Source: Parapedobacter sp037190485
GTDB lineage: Bacteria; Bacteroidota; Bacteroidia; Sphingobacteriales; Sphingobacteriaceae
Direction of reading: 5' to 3'
NCBI GenBank assembly: GCA_037190485.1
Contig: JBBCJB010000021.1
Span: forward strand, 1 to 64,000
Length of the DNA: 64,000 bases
Both the position numbers and the translations under genes were made by a program. Every line of letters begins with the position of its first letter. The stretch's first letter is position 1. Shown here piece after piece: positions 38,225 to 47,855 of this stretch. A model generated the notes under the pieces. It had not been told where the DNA came from, searched no databases, and worked only from the letters and a program-made list of their open reading frames with translations.

Positions 38225-40969
38225 ATGATCGATAGACTTGAAAACATGGCATTCCCCGAAACAGCCAAATTCAAATATCCGTGGAGGACCTACCAGCAAC
38301 GGGTACTCGACGACCTGCAAGCGCACATCGAGGACAAACACTTGCACGTAATCGCCCCGCCGGGGTCAGGCAAAACGGTCTTGGGGCTTGAAGTGGCCCT
38401 TCGCCTGAACAAGCCAACGCTCATCCTGGCGCCGACCACCGCCATACGCAACCAGTGGATACAGCGCTTCTGCGAATTGTTCCTGCAAGCGCATGACGTA
38501 CCGGATTGGATTTCTCGCGACATCCGGAAACCGAAATTCATGACGGTAGCTACCTATCAGGGGCTTCACGCGGCCTGCAACGGCCAGGCCATCGAAGAGG
38601 AAGACACGGCGGAAGAAGAGGAAGAGAACAAGGGTGTCGGCAGCGCCGGGCCTACGAACGCAAACCTGGAAACCGTTGCAAAGGAATTGATGGAACGGCA
38701 GGTACAAACCATCGTGGTGGACGAGGCACACCACCTCAAAAATGAATGGTGGCAAACGCTTACCAAAATCAAAGACCGACTCGATCCGGTCATCGTGGGG
38801 TTGACGGCAACCCCGCCGTATGATGTGACCGCGACCGAATGGCAACGCTATAGCGAACTGAATGGACCGGTCGATGCGGAAATAGCCGTACCCGAATTGG
38901 TGATCGCTGGCGATCTCTGCCCCCATCAGGATCTGGTGTACTGTACGTTGCCGAGCGAAAAGGAGCACGTGGAAATAGCCGATTTCAGGGAATCGATGGC
39001 CGCGCTGTTCCTGGAGCTTAAGGCCGACCCGGTGTTGTTGAACGCGATACAACGACTTACGATATGGACCGACCCAGGCACCGAACTGAATTGGATATAC
39101 CAAAACATCCCCTACTATTCATCGTGTCTGATCTTCCTGAACGCCCATGGCGTGGCCATTCCTGAGAAGCACCTGGAAATCGTGGGGGACAAGAAACTGA
39201 AGGTACCGGCACTTGATTATGTATGGATGGAAACGCTGTTGGATTTTTACCTGTACCGAGGCGGCCAGTGGTTCAAACCGCATGCGAAACACCAAATTTC
39301 AGTCGAAAATCGTTTACGCAGGCACGGCGCTTTGGATAGGCGCCAGATCAGTTTCACACAGAATCGACGGTTGGTCGGTTCGTTGGTTTCCAGCGTCAGC
39401 AAACTTTCGGCCATCAGGTCAATCGTTGATTTTGAATACCGGCATTTGGGCAGCGCACTGCGCCTGGTGGTGCTTGCCGACTACATACGCGCGGAGTATT
39501 TCGTCAACGCCGCCGAAAATGACCTGCCCCTGAACCGCCTGGGCGTAATGCCGATATTCGAGCAATTGCGAAGGGAGAATACCGATGGTAAGAAAATCGG
39601 CGTATTGACCGGGTCATTGGTCATCATTCCGGAGGCTGCCTATCCTTCGTTCCAAGAGAAAGCAAGCAAGTACGGGATAATCGCGGCCCAGGCTGCCCCG
39701 CTACCTTATGACGGGGATTACCGATACGTGCGACAGACGGAACAGCTGAAGCACGATATCGTAAACATCATCACCCAGATTTTCCAGGAGGGCGGCATCG
39801 AGGTATTGGTGGGGACCAAATCGCTGCTGGGCGAAGGATGGGATGCCCCGGCGATCAACACGCTGGTATTGGCGAGCTATGTGGGTTCGTTTGTGTTGTC
39901 AAACCAGATGCGCGGGCGCGCCATCCGCACGGAGAAAGGGAATGCCGAAAAGACCGGCAACATCTGGCACCTGGCATGCGTCGATCCGACCGTGGCGAGG
40001 GGCGGTGAAGACATCGCGCGCTTGAAACGCCGGTTCCGTAGCTTCGTTGGGGTTTGCGTGGGCAATGAACCGGTCATCGAAAACGGGATCGGCAGGATGA
40101 ACCTGCCGGACAATCTCTGGCAACCCCGTGTTTTGGACGAAACGAATGCCGCGATGATGATGACCGCCGCAGACCGCAGGGGGGTAAGCGAACGCTGGCA
40201 CCAAGCGCTTTTGAAAGGGATAAACCTGGTGGAAGAAATCAAGATCCCGTTCGTGGAAGACAGGCCTTACCGACAAGTGAAATCCATGTACCTGAACAAG
40301 ACCATGGCCAATTTGCTAGCCACCTTGACATCGGGGTTGGTCGCATTCGGAAACGAAAGCCTGAATATACTCAGCAGGGCCATGCGCAATATGCGGTCTC
40401 CCCAAGACCTGTATACGTTCCTAGCCATCATCGGCGGAATCGGTTTGGTCATATTCGGCCGGATGACGTTCAAAACAGCCAGGTTGTACCTGCAATATCG
40501 TGACATCGCCCTCGATATCCAGGGCATCGGCCATGCCCTATTGGACACACTGGTAAAAAGTGGCGCGATCCACACCGACAGGGACAAACTCCGCGTGGTT
40601 TCTGAAGTGGACCGTGAGGGCGGTGTATATTGCTACCTCGATGGCGGTAGCACGTTCGAGCAATCGCAATTCATCAGTGCCCTACGGGAAATCGTGGCGC
40701 CTGTCATGAATCCACGATATGTCATCATCCGAAAAAACCGCCTATTCCGGTTCATCAAACAGAAAGATTTCCACGCGGTACCCGACGCACTGAGCAAGAA
40801 CCGGAAGTTGGCCGGCTACTTCTACGACAGATGGGAAACGCACGTGGGCCCAGGCGAACTTGTGTCGCTGCGTACGATAGCAGGCCGCAAACTGCTACTA
40901 AAAGCGCGCGTGAAGGCGTTGGCCACACAGCTCGAAGATCAAGTGGAACACGTGAATAAATGGCGTTAA
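38225..40969 (+). CDS. DEAD/DEAH helicase with C-terminal membrane anchor
   Basis: 914 residues. Helicase motifs are clear: Walker A VIAPPGSGKTVLGLE (about 43-57), motif II IVVDEAHHLKNEWW, motif III VGLTATPP, and the second RecA domain with VGTKSLLGEGWDAPAINTL and SNQMRGRAIRTEKGN (motif VI). After the helicase core comes a membrane-like segment (LYTFLAIIGGIGLVIFGRM, about 729-747) and a C-terminal domain of about 160 residues. An acidic insert (EEEDTAEEEEEN) lies between motifs I and II. It is convergent with a Sau3AI-type restriction gene 57 bases on, so it may belong to that defence locus. Confidence 0.85.
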   Translation: MIDRLENMAFPETAKFKYPWRTYQQRVLDDLQAHIEDKHLHVIAPPGSGKTVLGLEVALRLNKPTLILAPTTAIRNQWIQRFCELFLQAHDVPDWISRDIRKPKFMTVATYQGLHAACNGQAIEEEDTAEEEEENKGVGSAGPTNANLETVAKELMERQVQTIVVDEAHHLKNEWWQTLTKIKDRLDPVIVGLTATPPYDVTATEWQRYSELNGPVDAEIAVPELVIAGDLCPHQDLVYCTLPSEKEHVEIADFRESMAALFLELKADPVLLNAIQRLTIWTDPGTELNWIYQNIPYYSSCLIFLNAHGVAIPEKHLEIVGDKKLKVPALDYVWMETLLDFYLYRGGQWFKPHAKHQISVENRLRRHGALDRRQISFTQNRRLVGSLVSSVSKLSAIRSIVDFEYRHLGSALRLVVLADYIRAEYFVNAAENDLPLNRLGVMPIFEQLRRENTDGKKIGVLTGSLVIIPEAAYPSFQEKASKYGIIAAQAAPLPYDGDYRYVRQTEQLKHDIVNIITQIFQEGGIEVLVGTKSLLGEGWDAPAINTLVLASYVGSFVLSNQMRGRAIRTEKGNAEKTGNIWHLACVDPTVARGGEDIARLKRRFRSFVGVCVGNEPVIENGIGRMNLPDNLWQPRVLDETNAAMMMTAADRRGVSERWHQALLKGINLVEEIKIPFVEDRPYRQVKSMYLNKTMANLLATLTSGLVAFGNESLNILSRAMRNMRSPQDLYTFLAIIGGIGLVIFGRMTFKTARLYLQYRDIALDIQGIGHALLDTLVKSGAIHTDRDKLRVVSEVDREGGVYCYLDGGSTFEQSQFISALREIVAPVMNPRYVIIRKNRLFRFIKQKDFHAVPDALSKNRKLAGYFYDRWETHVGPGELVSLRTIAGRKLLLKARVKALATQLEDQVEHVNKWR

Positions 40970-41026
40970 GTGGTTGGGTGGCTCCCAGTGAACTTACCGC
41001 CTCCAGGACATCTCCACGATGACCGG

Positions 41027-42481
41027 TTAGCCGCCGCTATCGGCAGCGATGATTTGCCTTACATAAGCGGCATTCAGCCAAAAGCACTTCTTTTTCTCCA
41101 TCCTGCCGGTTGGTGTCTCCATCAAATCCTTGGCATTCGCGCCCTTGGGGCGCACATGGCAAATCAAATCATCGCTGATGCGAATGAAATTGTCGTAATC
41201 ATCATTTGAAATCCTGGCTTTTGTATGCTCCCAGAATTGCCTGGCAACTGCCAGGTCCGCAGGCGGCATGGTCCAGAACCTGACACGATGGAGGCGTAGG
41301 GCATTCACGGCATCGCGCTTGAAAACGACGAAAAAGAACCGCCTGGTCAGCACATGGTGCCAATAGGATTCTTCCCAGGTTTCATGCACGATTTCCTTGT
41401 ATTGGATCTGGGCGAAAGACATGCTCTCTTTCAATCGGCCGCCATATTCCAGCCGGATGGTTTTCATTTCAACCTCTCCCTTCTCGAACTCTTCGACCCT
41501 CTTTTTCGATACGCCCATTATAGCCTTGGCAATAAGGTGATAGCGATTCTTTGCCGGGCTTTCTTGCAGGCCGAGCGTTTGTTGGAGTTCGGCTTCGGAC
41601 ATGCCGATATAGGGTTCGAAGCGTTGGATGATCAAATCCTCGAAGGTCTGGCCTTCGGAATAGTCATCAATAGATTTAACCGCTGGTTCGATATCGTGCA
41701 GCTCGACGGGTCTATATCCTCCGTGCGAATTGGCTAGGCCAGCGCCCATCGAGAGGATGCGCTCGTATTCCTGCTCGTCTATATTATTTTCTGCTCCATT
41801 CCTTGATTGTTCTATAATAAAGTTCAGGTATCTGGACTTGAGGGAAAAAGCCCGTTGCATGGCAGGTTTGTCATTGAAAGGCTGTTTTCGCAGGCTCTCC
41901 TTGTTTGTCCCCTTGGTACATGCGCCAAGGTAAAGCGTGTCGCCCTCCGAAAGCTCATGGGCGCGTCCCTCCCGGATCTTACGGACGATTTTTTCCCAAT
42001 CGTCCTTGATAATCTTGAGGTCGGTGGCCGGAAAACGCCACAACCGCACGAACTCAAATACATAGTCCACATTCGGCCGGCCGGCCTCGTGCAGGTAGAA
42101 CAGGAGCAACAGGTGTTGGTTCTTGCGCCAAAAACTGCTGGTACCGAACGTATATCGGTGCTCCTCCTCGTAGTTGATGATATTGAATACCAAGCGCTCT
42201 TTGGACACCATGCCTTTACGGGTTTTCTTTAGCGGGGTGGTTTTAAGCTCTACGCCCGCCAGCGGAAAATCCGGTTCGGCATTGGAGTTGGGATCGTAGG
42301 AAAAATAAAGCTTTTCGACGAGTTGACCGAAGTCTCCCTTGCCCCGCATGGCCGCCGCCACCTGCTCGACATCGTCGCCCGATACTTGGCGCAGGCTTTT
42401 TTTCAGCAGCCTTTGCGCGTATCGATACAGCGATTGCGGATCGGCGGGATCATACGGCAACATCACCTCTTGCTCAATCAA
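41027..42481 (-). CDS. Sau3AI/MutH-family restriction endonuclease
   Basis: 484 residues. The MutH/Sau3AI core is visible in the N-terminal half: KGDFGQLVEKLYFSYDPNSNAEPDFPLAGVELKTTPLKKTRKG, with the catalytic Asp...Glu-x-Lys, followed by KERLVFNIINYEEEHRYTF and FWRKNQHLLLLFYL. Sau3AI-type enzymes are about this length and carry a second, inactive copy of the fold; a second segment near SMSFAQIQYKEIVHETWEESYWHHVLTRRFFFVVFK fits that. Sau3AI cleaves GATC, so GATC is the expected but unproven target here. It overlaps the end of the methyltransferase by 8 bases. Confidence 0.85.
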   Translation of the reverse strand: MIEQEVMLPYDPADPQSLYRYAQRLLKKSLRQVSGDDVEQVAAAMRGKGDFGQLVEKLYFSYDPNSNAEPDFPLAGVELKTTPLKKTRKGMVSKERLVFNIINYEEEHRYTFGTSSFWRKNQHLLLLFYLHEAGRPNVDYVFEFVRLWRFPATDLKIIKDDWEKIVRKIREGRAHELSEGDTLYLGACTKGTNKESLRKQPFNDKPAMQRAFSLKSRYLNFIIEQSRNGAENNIDEQEYERILSMGAGLANSHGGYRPVELHDIEPAVKSIDDYSEGQTFEDLIIQRFEPYIGMSEAELQQTLGLQESPAKNRYHLIAKAIMGVSKKRVEEFEKGEVEMKTIRLEYGGRLKESMSFAQIQYKEIVHETWEESYWHHVLTRRFFFVVFKRDAVNALRLHRVRFWTMPPADLAVARQFWEHTKARISNDDYDNFIRISDDLICHVRPKGANAKDLMETPTGRMEKKKCFWLNAAYVRQIIAADSGG

Positions 42482-43706
42482 CCACCCGCCTGGAAAGCTC
42501 CCTGCCTATTTTCTCGATGATGCCAACCACCAAGGCATTGCCCATGAAAAACGCTCGCTGGGCGTCTGAAGCACCAGCGGTATGGTTATCGGGAAACATA
42601 TTCAGCCGTTCGAGCTCCAACGGGGTGAGGCGTCTCAAGCGCCCGTCTTCCGTACGGATGACATGCTTGAATCGCGAAGGCGATGCCCCCCCTTCGCCCG
42701 TTATTATCGTGCGCGAAGGCTTGTCTAACGGGTCTGGGAATATCATCGCGCCTTCGTTGTAATGATACTCGAATCCATTCGTTTTATTGACACGCTTTTC
42801 CTTTTTTGCCCCTTTCAGGTAATTCCATCGGTCGAGTTCTTCCTCGGGGATGTAATAGCTTGGCGGAACGGCCCCATTCAGCAGGATTTGGCTCCCCAAT
42901 GTTTGGTAAACGCCATCATACTGCGGGGATACATCGAGCGTGTGTACGTGCCGGCCGATGATGATACCGCTATTGAGAAACGGTGCCCAAGTGGGACGGT
43001 CTGCATTGAAACCTTCGGTGATGGCCGCCAGCGTGCCGGTGATCTCGAAAGCGCGCACCGAGGCCTTACCGCCTTCTACGGGAAACGCATTGGCCATCAC
43101 GCCGCTTTCCAGCACCCAATCCGCTGGACTTTCCAATGCGGTTGCCTCTTGGTAAAGCGCGGTGCCTTGGCGATAGGCCAGGATAAATGTCCTTCGCCGG
43201 CGTTGGGGCATGCCATAATCGGCAGCGTTGATGACCCGCCATTCAACAACGTATCCCAAGTCGGCGAGCGATGCCAGCATGATCGCAAAATCGCGTCCGC
43301 GTTGTTTTGCAGGCGATTTAAGCAGTCGATCGACGTTTTCAAGGAATACATAGCCAGGGGGATGGGCCTTTTCGGCAAGGATGCGATGTATTTCCCACCA
43401 AAGCACCCCCTTTTTCCCTTGGATCCCGCCCGAACGGTTAAGCGTGCTGGCTACCGAGTAATCTTGGCAGGGAAATCCGCCCACGAGCAGGTCGTGGTCA
43501 GGTATTTCGGCGGTAGGCACCTTGGCGATATCCTCGTTACTATGGTTTTCCTCGCCGAAACGCGACGTATAGATATGGGAAGCCGATTGGGTTTTCTTCG
43601 ATGGCTCCCACTGATTGCTCCAAACCACGCGAAAACGATCACGATCAGCCCGTTCAAGGCCAACGCGAAACCCTCCTACCCCAGCAAACAATTCAATTAC
43701 GTTCAT
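42474..43706 (-). CDS. DNA (cytosine-5) methyltransferase of the Sau3AI-type RM system
   Basis: 410 residues with motifs I (VIELFAGVGGFRVGLERADRD), IV (DLLVGGFPCQDYSVAST), VI (GYVFLENVDRLL), VIII (DYGMPQRRRRTFILAY) and X (ERLNMFPDN, FFMGNALVVGIIEKIGREL). The catalytic Pro-Cys is present. It is the first gene of a two-gene operon with the Sau3AI-type nuclease and should protect the same site. By analogy with M.Sau3AI, it should make 5-methylcytosine in GATC. The 214 bases upstream hold no gene before repeat copy 3. Confidence 0.95.
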   Translation of the reverse strand: MNVIELFAGVGGFRVGLERADRDRFRVVWSNQWEPSKKTQSASHIYTSRFGEENHSNEDIAKVPTAEIPDHDLLVGGFPCQDYSVASTLNRSGGIQGKKGVLWWEIHRILAEKAHPPGYVFLENVDRLLKSPAKQRGRDFAIMLASLADLGYVVEWRVINAADYGMPQRRRRTFILAYRQGTALYQEATALESPADWVLESGVMANAFPVEGGKASVRAFEITGTLAAITEGFNADRPTWAPFLNSGIIIGRHVHTLDVSPQYDGVYQTLGSQILLNGAVPPSYYIPEEELDRWNYLKGAKKEKRVNKTNGFEYHYNEGAMIFPDPLDKPSRTIITGEGGASPSRFKHVIRTEDGRLRRLTPLELERLNMFPDNHTAGASDAQRAFFMGNALVVGIIEKIGRELSRRVVD

Positions 43707-43920
43707 CGATCTTTATTCAAGCCATTGCAAAGTTAACATTTGACCTGCATTTAACAATCATAATTTAGCCTTTCAGTTCGCTAGCAAACATGGCGATCCC
43801 CGCCGACATAACGCCGCTTTTTTAGCATGGCACGCATCTCATCCTCGATTATTGGGATGAGACCTGATCAAGGAACATGCCGAATCCGGAAACGGGTGTG
43901 AGGGGCTAGCCGATACGCTT

Positions 43921-43983
43921 AAAAAGCGAAAAGCCCAGCCGTTTGGGACAGCTGGACTCTTCATTAATCAACCTAAACCTGCT
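43921..43983 (+). repeat. Interspersed repeat, copy 3 (short form)
   Basis: Third copy of the repeat at 29885, in the same orientation: AAAAAGCGAAAAGCCCAGCC, the hairpin, and ATTAATCAACCTAAACCTG. Homology stops after CCTG, where copies 1 and 2 continue with ACATGACAACAACG. It lies between the methyltransferase and the ABC exporter, at the right end of the defence segment. Confidence 0.85.
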
Positions 43984-44023
43984 ATAATAACGCTGGCTTT
44001 ATCAAAATGTTTTAAGGGCGGTG

Positions 44024-44071
44024 TTTTTTTTTGCGTGGCGTCTTTTTTTTGCGTGGCGTCGATTGCGTGGC
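44024..44071 (+). repeat. Short tandem repeat (T-run plus GCGTGGCGTC)
   Basis: A T-run followed by GCGTGGCGTC occurs twice in tandem, and GCGTGGC a third time after GATT. Non-coding, between repeat copy 3 and the ABC transporter gene. Nothing else is seen in the remainder of this 459-base gap. Confidence 0.6.
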
Positions 44072-44165
44072 AGCAAAGGGATAAGGTGGAATACCAATTG
44101 TCTGGCATCCGTAAAAATCAAGCGGCGCCGATTGGAATGGCCAAATAATTGCCAAGCCCAAGGCA

Positions 44166-45956
44166 ATGAATTTACTGTTATCGTACCTAGGCAGGCATAA
44201 GGGGGTGATCCTGCTGGCGCTATTGCTGGCTGCCGTGAACCAAATATTCTCGCTGTTGAACCCCTATATCCTGGGGAACTTCATCATCGATCCCTATGCC
44301 AATAAGGCAGCCGACTTCCGTGTACAGGGCGACGACGCGACATTCTTCAGGGGCATCACGATCGGCCTGTTGCTGATCATCGGCGTGGCCATGGTATCGC
44401 GCATCGCCAAGGCGTTTCAGGATTACACGGTCAACGTCGTGATCCAAAAGTTTGGCGCCCGCCTGTATACCGACGGCCTGCGGCATGCGCTGCGCCTGCC
44501 CTACCAGGATTTTGAAGACCAACGCAGCGGCGAAACGCTGTCTGTATTGCAGAAAGCACGGGCGGATTGCGAGAAGTTCATCACGAACTTCGTCAATGTA
44601 TTGTTTGCCACGTTGGTGGGCATCGTGTTCGTGGTGATCGTATCGTTTCAGTTGAGCCCGTCGCTGCCGCTGGTCTACCTGGTCGGCGCGGTAACGCTGG
44701 CTTTCTTGACCAGCTACCTGAGCAGGAAAATAAAGTTCATCCAGAAAAACATCCTCAGCGAAACGAATGCGCTGGCAGGTTCGACCACCGAGTCGCTGCG
44801 CAACATCGAATTGGTGAAGAGCCTGGGGCTGACCCAACAGGAAATCGGGCGGCTGAATACGACCACCATGAAAATCCTGAAGCTCGAACTGCGCAAGGTA
44901 AAGAGCGTGCGCGCGGTGAGCTTCGTGCAGGGCACGTTCGTGAACTTCCTGCAACAGTGCATCATGTTTGCCTTGTTGTTCTTCGTATACAGGGACCAGA
45001 TTACGGTGGGGCAGCTGATGATGATGCAATTCTATTCGTTTTTCATTTTCGGTCCGCTGCAGGAGCTGGGCAACGTCATCCTCTCCTACCGTGAGGCGGA
45101 AGCGTCGTTGAACAACCTGCAGGGGCTGTTCGGCAAGAAGCCGGAGTTTCGGCCCATTGACCCGGAAAAGATCGATGCCATCACGAGCCTGCGGTTTGAC
45201 AACGTCCGTTTCCAGCACCAATCGGCTACCCGGCCCGCATTGGAAGGCATCTCCTTTGAGGTGAGGCGTGGCGAAACGATTGCCTTCGTGGGGCCCTCCG
45301 GCGCGGGCAAAACGACGTTGGTGAAGCTACTGGTGGGCCTGTACCATCCCAGCGACGGGCAGATCCGCTACAACGGCTTCGAGGGCGACCGCATCGACTT
45401 CGATGAATTCAGGCACCAAATCGGCTTTGTGACGCAAGACACCCAGCTTTTCTCGGGCACGATCAGGGAAAACCTGCGCTTCGTAAACCCCGATGCAACC
45501 GATAACCAGATCATGGACGTGATGGATAAGGCGGCCGGACAAAACATACTGGCGCGGGCCGACGACGGGTTGGACACGGTGATCGGCGAAGGCGGACTGA
45601 AGTTATCCGGCGGCGAAAGGCAACGGCTATCCATTGCACGGGCCTTGCTGCGGCGGCCAAACCTGATGATCTTTGACGAGGCTACCTCGGCGCTGGATTC
45701 GATTACCGAAGATGAAATATCGAATACGATACGCCACATTACGGCCGAACGCCAGCACATCACGATCATGATTGCCCACCGCCTGTCTACCATCATGCAT
45801 GCCGACCGCATCTTCGTGCTGGAAAAAGGGAAAATAGCCGAAACCGGCAACCATGCCGAACTGGTGGAAACGAAAGGGCTGTATTACGCCATGTGGAGGC
45901 AACAGATCGGCGAACGCAAGGAGGTATCTACCGACCCCGCGGCCGACGGCCAGTAA
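44166..45956 (+). CDS. ABC exporter (fused membrane and ATPase domains)
   Basis: 596 residues. Six membrane helices in the N-terminal half (for example GVILLALLLAAVNQIFSLLNPYILG, FRGITIGLLLIIGVAMVSRIA, FVNVLFATLVGIVFVVIVSFQL) are followed by an ATPase domain. This has Walker A FVGPSGAGKTTLVKLLVGL, Q-loop, signature LKLSGGERQRLSIARALL, Walker B NLMIFDEATSALD and the H-loop IMIAHRLST. MsbA-like homodimeric exporter of lipid or drug type. No partner gene; the leftward pirin gene is convergent, 34 bases away. Confidence 0.93.
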   Translation: MNLLLSYLGRHKGVILLALLLAAVNQIFSLLNPYILGNFIIDPYANKAADFRVQGDDATFFRGITIGLLLIIGVAMVSRIAKAFQDYTVNVVIQKFGARLYTDGLRHALRLPYQDFEDQRSGETLSVLQKARADCEKFITNFVNVLFATLVGIVFVVIVSFQLSPSLPLVYLVGAVTLAFLTSYLSRKIKFIQKNILSETNALAGSTTESLRNIELVKSLGLTQQEIGRLNTTTMKILKLELRKVKSVRAVSFVQGTFVNFLQQCIMFALLFFVYRDQITVGQLMMMQFYSFFIFGPLQELGNVILSYREAEASLNNLQGLFGKKPEFRPIDPEKIDAITSLRFDNVRFQHQSATRPALEGISFEVRRGETIAFVGPSGAGKTTLVKLLVGLYHPSDGQIRYNGFEGDRIDFDEFRHQIGFVTQDTQLFSGTIRENLRFVNPDATDNQIMDVMDKAAGQNILARADDGLDTVIGEGGLKLSGGERQRLSIARALLRRPNLMIFDEATSALDSITEDEISNTIRHITAERQHITIMIAHRLSTIMHADRIFVLEKGKIAETGNHAELVETKGLYYAMWRQQIGERKEVSTDPAADGQ

Positions 45957-45989
45957 AACATCGATAACACAGAAACAGTGGCCGATCGA

Positions 45990-46904
45990 TCAGGAAAGGG
46001 CATTGGGCGGAGGGCCTCCCGCCGGTTTGCTTTTGCCTTCTGGCAGGGGTACAAACTCTTCGTTGTCCATTGGCGGCAAGTCGATACGGCCCAGTTTCCA
46101 GTCTTCCTTGGCCTGTTCGATCCGCTCTCGCCTACTGGACACGAAATTCCACCAGATGTGCCGGTCGCCGAGGTGCTCGCCGCCGAGCATCATCAACGTG
46201 GTCGGCTCTTTGGCAACGATCAATGGGTCGACCCCCTTGGTAAACACGAGCAGTTGCCCCGGTTGGTAGGTGGTGCCATTCACTTCGACGCTACCCCTGA
46301 CGATGTAGGCGCCCCGTTCGCTGTGTCCGCTGGGCAGGCCGAAACGACCGCCTTGCTCCAAGGCGACATGTACATAGAATAAAGGCGAATGTGTCTTGAC
46401 ATCGCTCTTCAAGCCATAGGCATCGCCGGCGATCAAACGCATCCAGACTCCGGTATCCGTGAAAACGGGCAGCTGCTCAGGCTTGTAGTTGTCAAACGAC
46501 GGGTCGTTCTCTTCATCCCGCTCAGGAAGTGCCACCCAGGTCTGCAACAGTTCGAGCCTCCCCCCGGCCAGCATCGCAGGGTCTTCGAAACGTTCGCTAT
46601 GTGAAATGCCCTTGCCGGCGGTCATCCAATTGACCTCGCCCGGCGTGATCACCTGCTCCACGCCAAGGCTGTCGCGATGCGTCACGTTGCCACTCAATAG
46701 GTAACTGACGGTGGATAGCCCGATGTGCGGATGGGGCAGCACATCCAGGTTGCTTGCGGCCGCCGCCGGGATATCGACGGGGCCTCCGTGATCCATGAAG
46801 ATGAACGGGCCCACCATTCTGCGAAGCTGGTAAGGAAGTATGCGTTTGACGGCAAAACCGGCCGATATTTCAGCCTTCCGGGATTCGATGACGATATCAA
46901 GCAT
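45990..46904 (-). CDS. Pirin-family protein
   Basis: 304 residues. Typical pirin bicupin: GFAVKRILPYQLRRMVGPFIFMDHGGPVDI, DVLPHPHIGLSTVSYLLSGNVTHRDSLG, ITPGEVNWMTAGKGISHSER, metal ligands His-x-His and Glu, and a second cupin with SERGAYIVRGSVEVNG and GGEHLGDRHIWWNFVSS. Bacterial pirins are iron-binding proteins, some with quercetinase activity. Stand-alone gene. Confidence 0.93.
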   Translation of the reverse strand: MLDIVIESRKAEISAGFAVKRILPYQLRRMVGPFIFMDHGGPVDIPAAAASNLDVLPHPHIGLSTVSYLLSGNVTHRDSLGVEQVITPGEVNWMTAGKGISHSERFEDPAMLAGGRLELLQTWVALPERDEENDPSFDNYKPEQLPVFTDTGVWMRLIAGDAYGLKSDVKTHSPLFYVHVALEQGGRFGLPSGHSERGAYIVRGSVEVNGTTYQPGQLLVFTKGVDPLIVAKEPTTLMMLGGEHLGDRHIWWNFVSSRRERIEQAKEDWKLGRIDLPPMDNEEFVPLPEGKSKPAGGPPPNALS

Positions 46905-47073
46905 AACAAATCTTTAGACGAATATAAACAAATCTAATGTACCCACGTTAACCGGCTTCCTGAAACCGGATTCGATGTGTTGCCGGGCCTATGCAAAGTT
47001 GCGGGAAAGCAACGGCTGGAAACGATGACATATGATAAAAAAATTGTTGACCGATGTCGTCATGGGCGGCTGC

Positions 47074-47688
47074 TTATCCTTTTGAAAGTTGACTGCGCAC
47101 GCGGCTAAGGGTCTCTTTGGTGATGCCAAGGTAGGAAGCGATGATGTGCTGCGGAAAGCGTTGTAAAAATTCGGGGTAACAACCCGCAAAATCGGCGTAG
47201 CGTGCTTTCGCGTCAAAGCTGATGGACGAGGTGATTCTTTTTTGCTTGGCGATGCTGCTCCTTTCGTCCAATTTCAACATGAACGCATTGAACAACTTGC
47301 TTTGACTCGCCAGTTCCAATGTGCTTGCCCTCGAGACCAGGAGCATTTCGGTATCTTCCCAGGCTTCGATATGGTAAATGGTTGGCGTAAGCATGACGAA
47401 ACTCTCGCGGTCTCCCGCCCACCAGTTTTCGATACATAGATCGACAACGTGCTCGACACCCTTTTCATCGACGTAGTATTTGCGCATGGCACCTTTAACG
47501 ATAAAGGCCATGTGCTCGCATACTTCGCCTTCCTGTAGGAGGTATTGCTTTTTCCGTATTCTTTGGGGGGTAAAGTGGCGCTTGATTGCCTCGAAATCCT
47601 CGTCCGGGATTGGCGCGGAAGCATATTTATTGAGATAATCGTGCAATACCTGCATGCAAATACAATCGAAAAGCGTAAAGTTAGCCAT
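47074..47688 (-). CDS. Crp/Fnr-family transcriptional regulator
   Basis: 204 residues (a start at 47655, MQVLHDYLNKYAS, is also possible). The N-terminal cyclic-nucleotide-binding-like barrel shows KKQYLLQEGEVCEHMAFIVKGAMRKYYVDEKGVEHVVDL and ENWWAGDRESFVMLTP. The end has HIIASYLGITKETLSRVRSQL, the recognition helix of Bacteroidota Crp-like proteins without the DNA-binding C-terminal extension of E. coli Crp. Role in redox or stress sensing is typical; targets unknown. Confidence 0.85.
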   Translation of the reverse strand: MANFTLFDCICMQVLHDYLNKYASAPIPDEDFEAIKRHFTPQRIRKKQYLLQEGEVCEHMAFIVKGAMRKYYVDEKGVEHVVDLCIENWWAGDRESFVMLTPTIYHIEAWEDTEMLLVSRASTLELASQSKLFNAFMLKLDERSSIAKQKRITSSISFDAKARYADFAGCYPEFLQRFPQHIIASYLGITKETLSRVRSQLSKG

Positions 47689-47796
47689 ACTTTCTTACAT
47701 AGCGGCAATAAATAATCATGAATGGCGACCGGGAAAATGATGCGGTGGAAGGCTTGGAATGCCCTTGCGCAGGCATGCGCGGAATCAGGGCGAAGC

Positions 47797-47832
47797 AAAA
47801 AAAACACCCAGAGCCAGCGAACTCCGGGTGTT
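47797..47832 (-). terminator. Rho-independent terminator of the Oar-like receptor gene
   Basis: Leftward: AACACCCGGAG...CTCTGGGTGTT stem (one G/U pair) followed by a run of eight T. It lies 24 bases behind the stop of the TonB-dependent receptor gene. Confidence 0.85.
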
Positions 47833-47855
47833 CCATCCTTATTGGTCGGGTCGAT

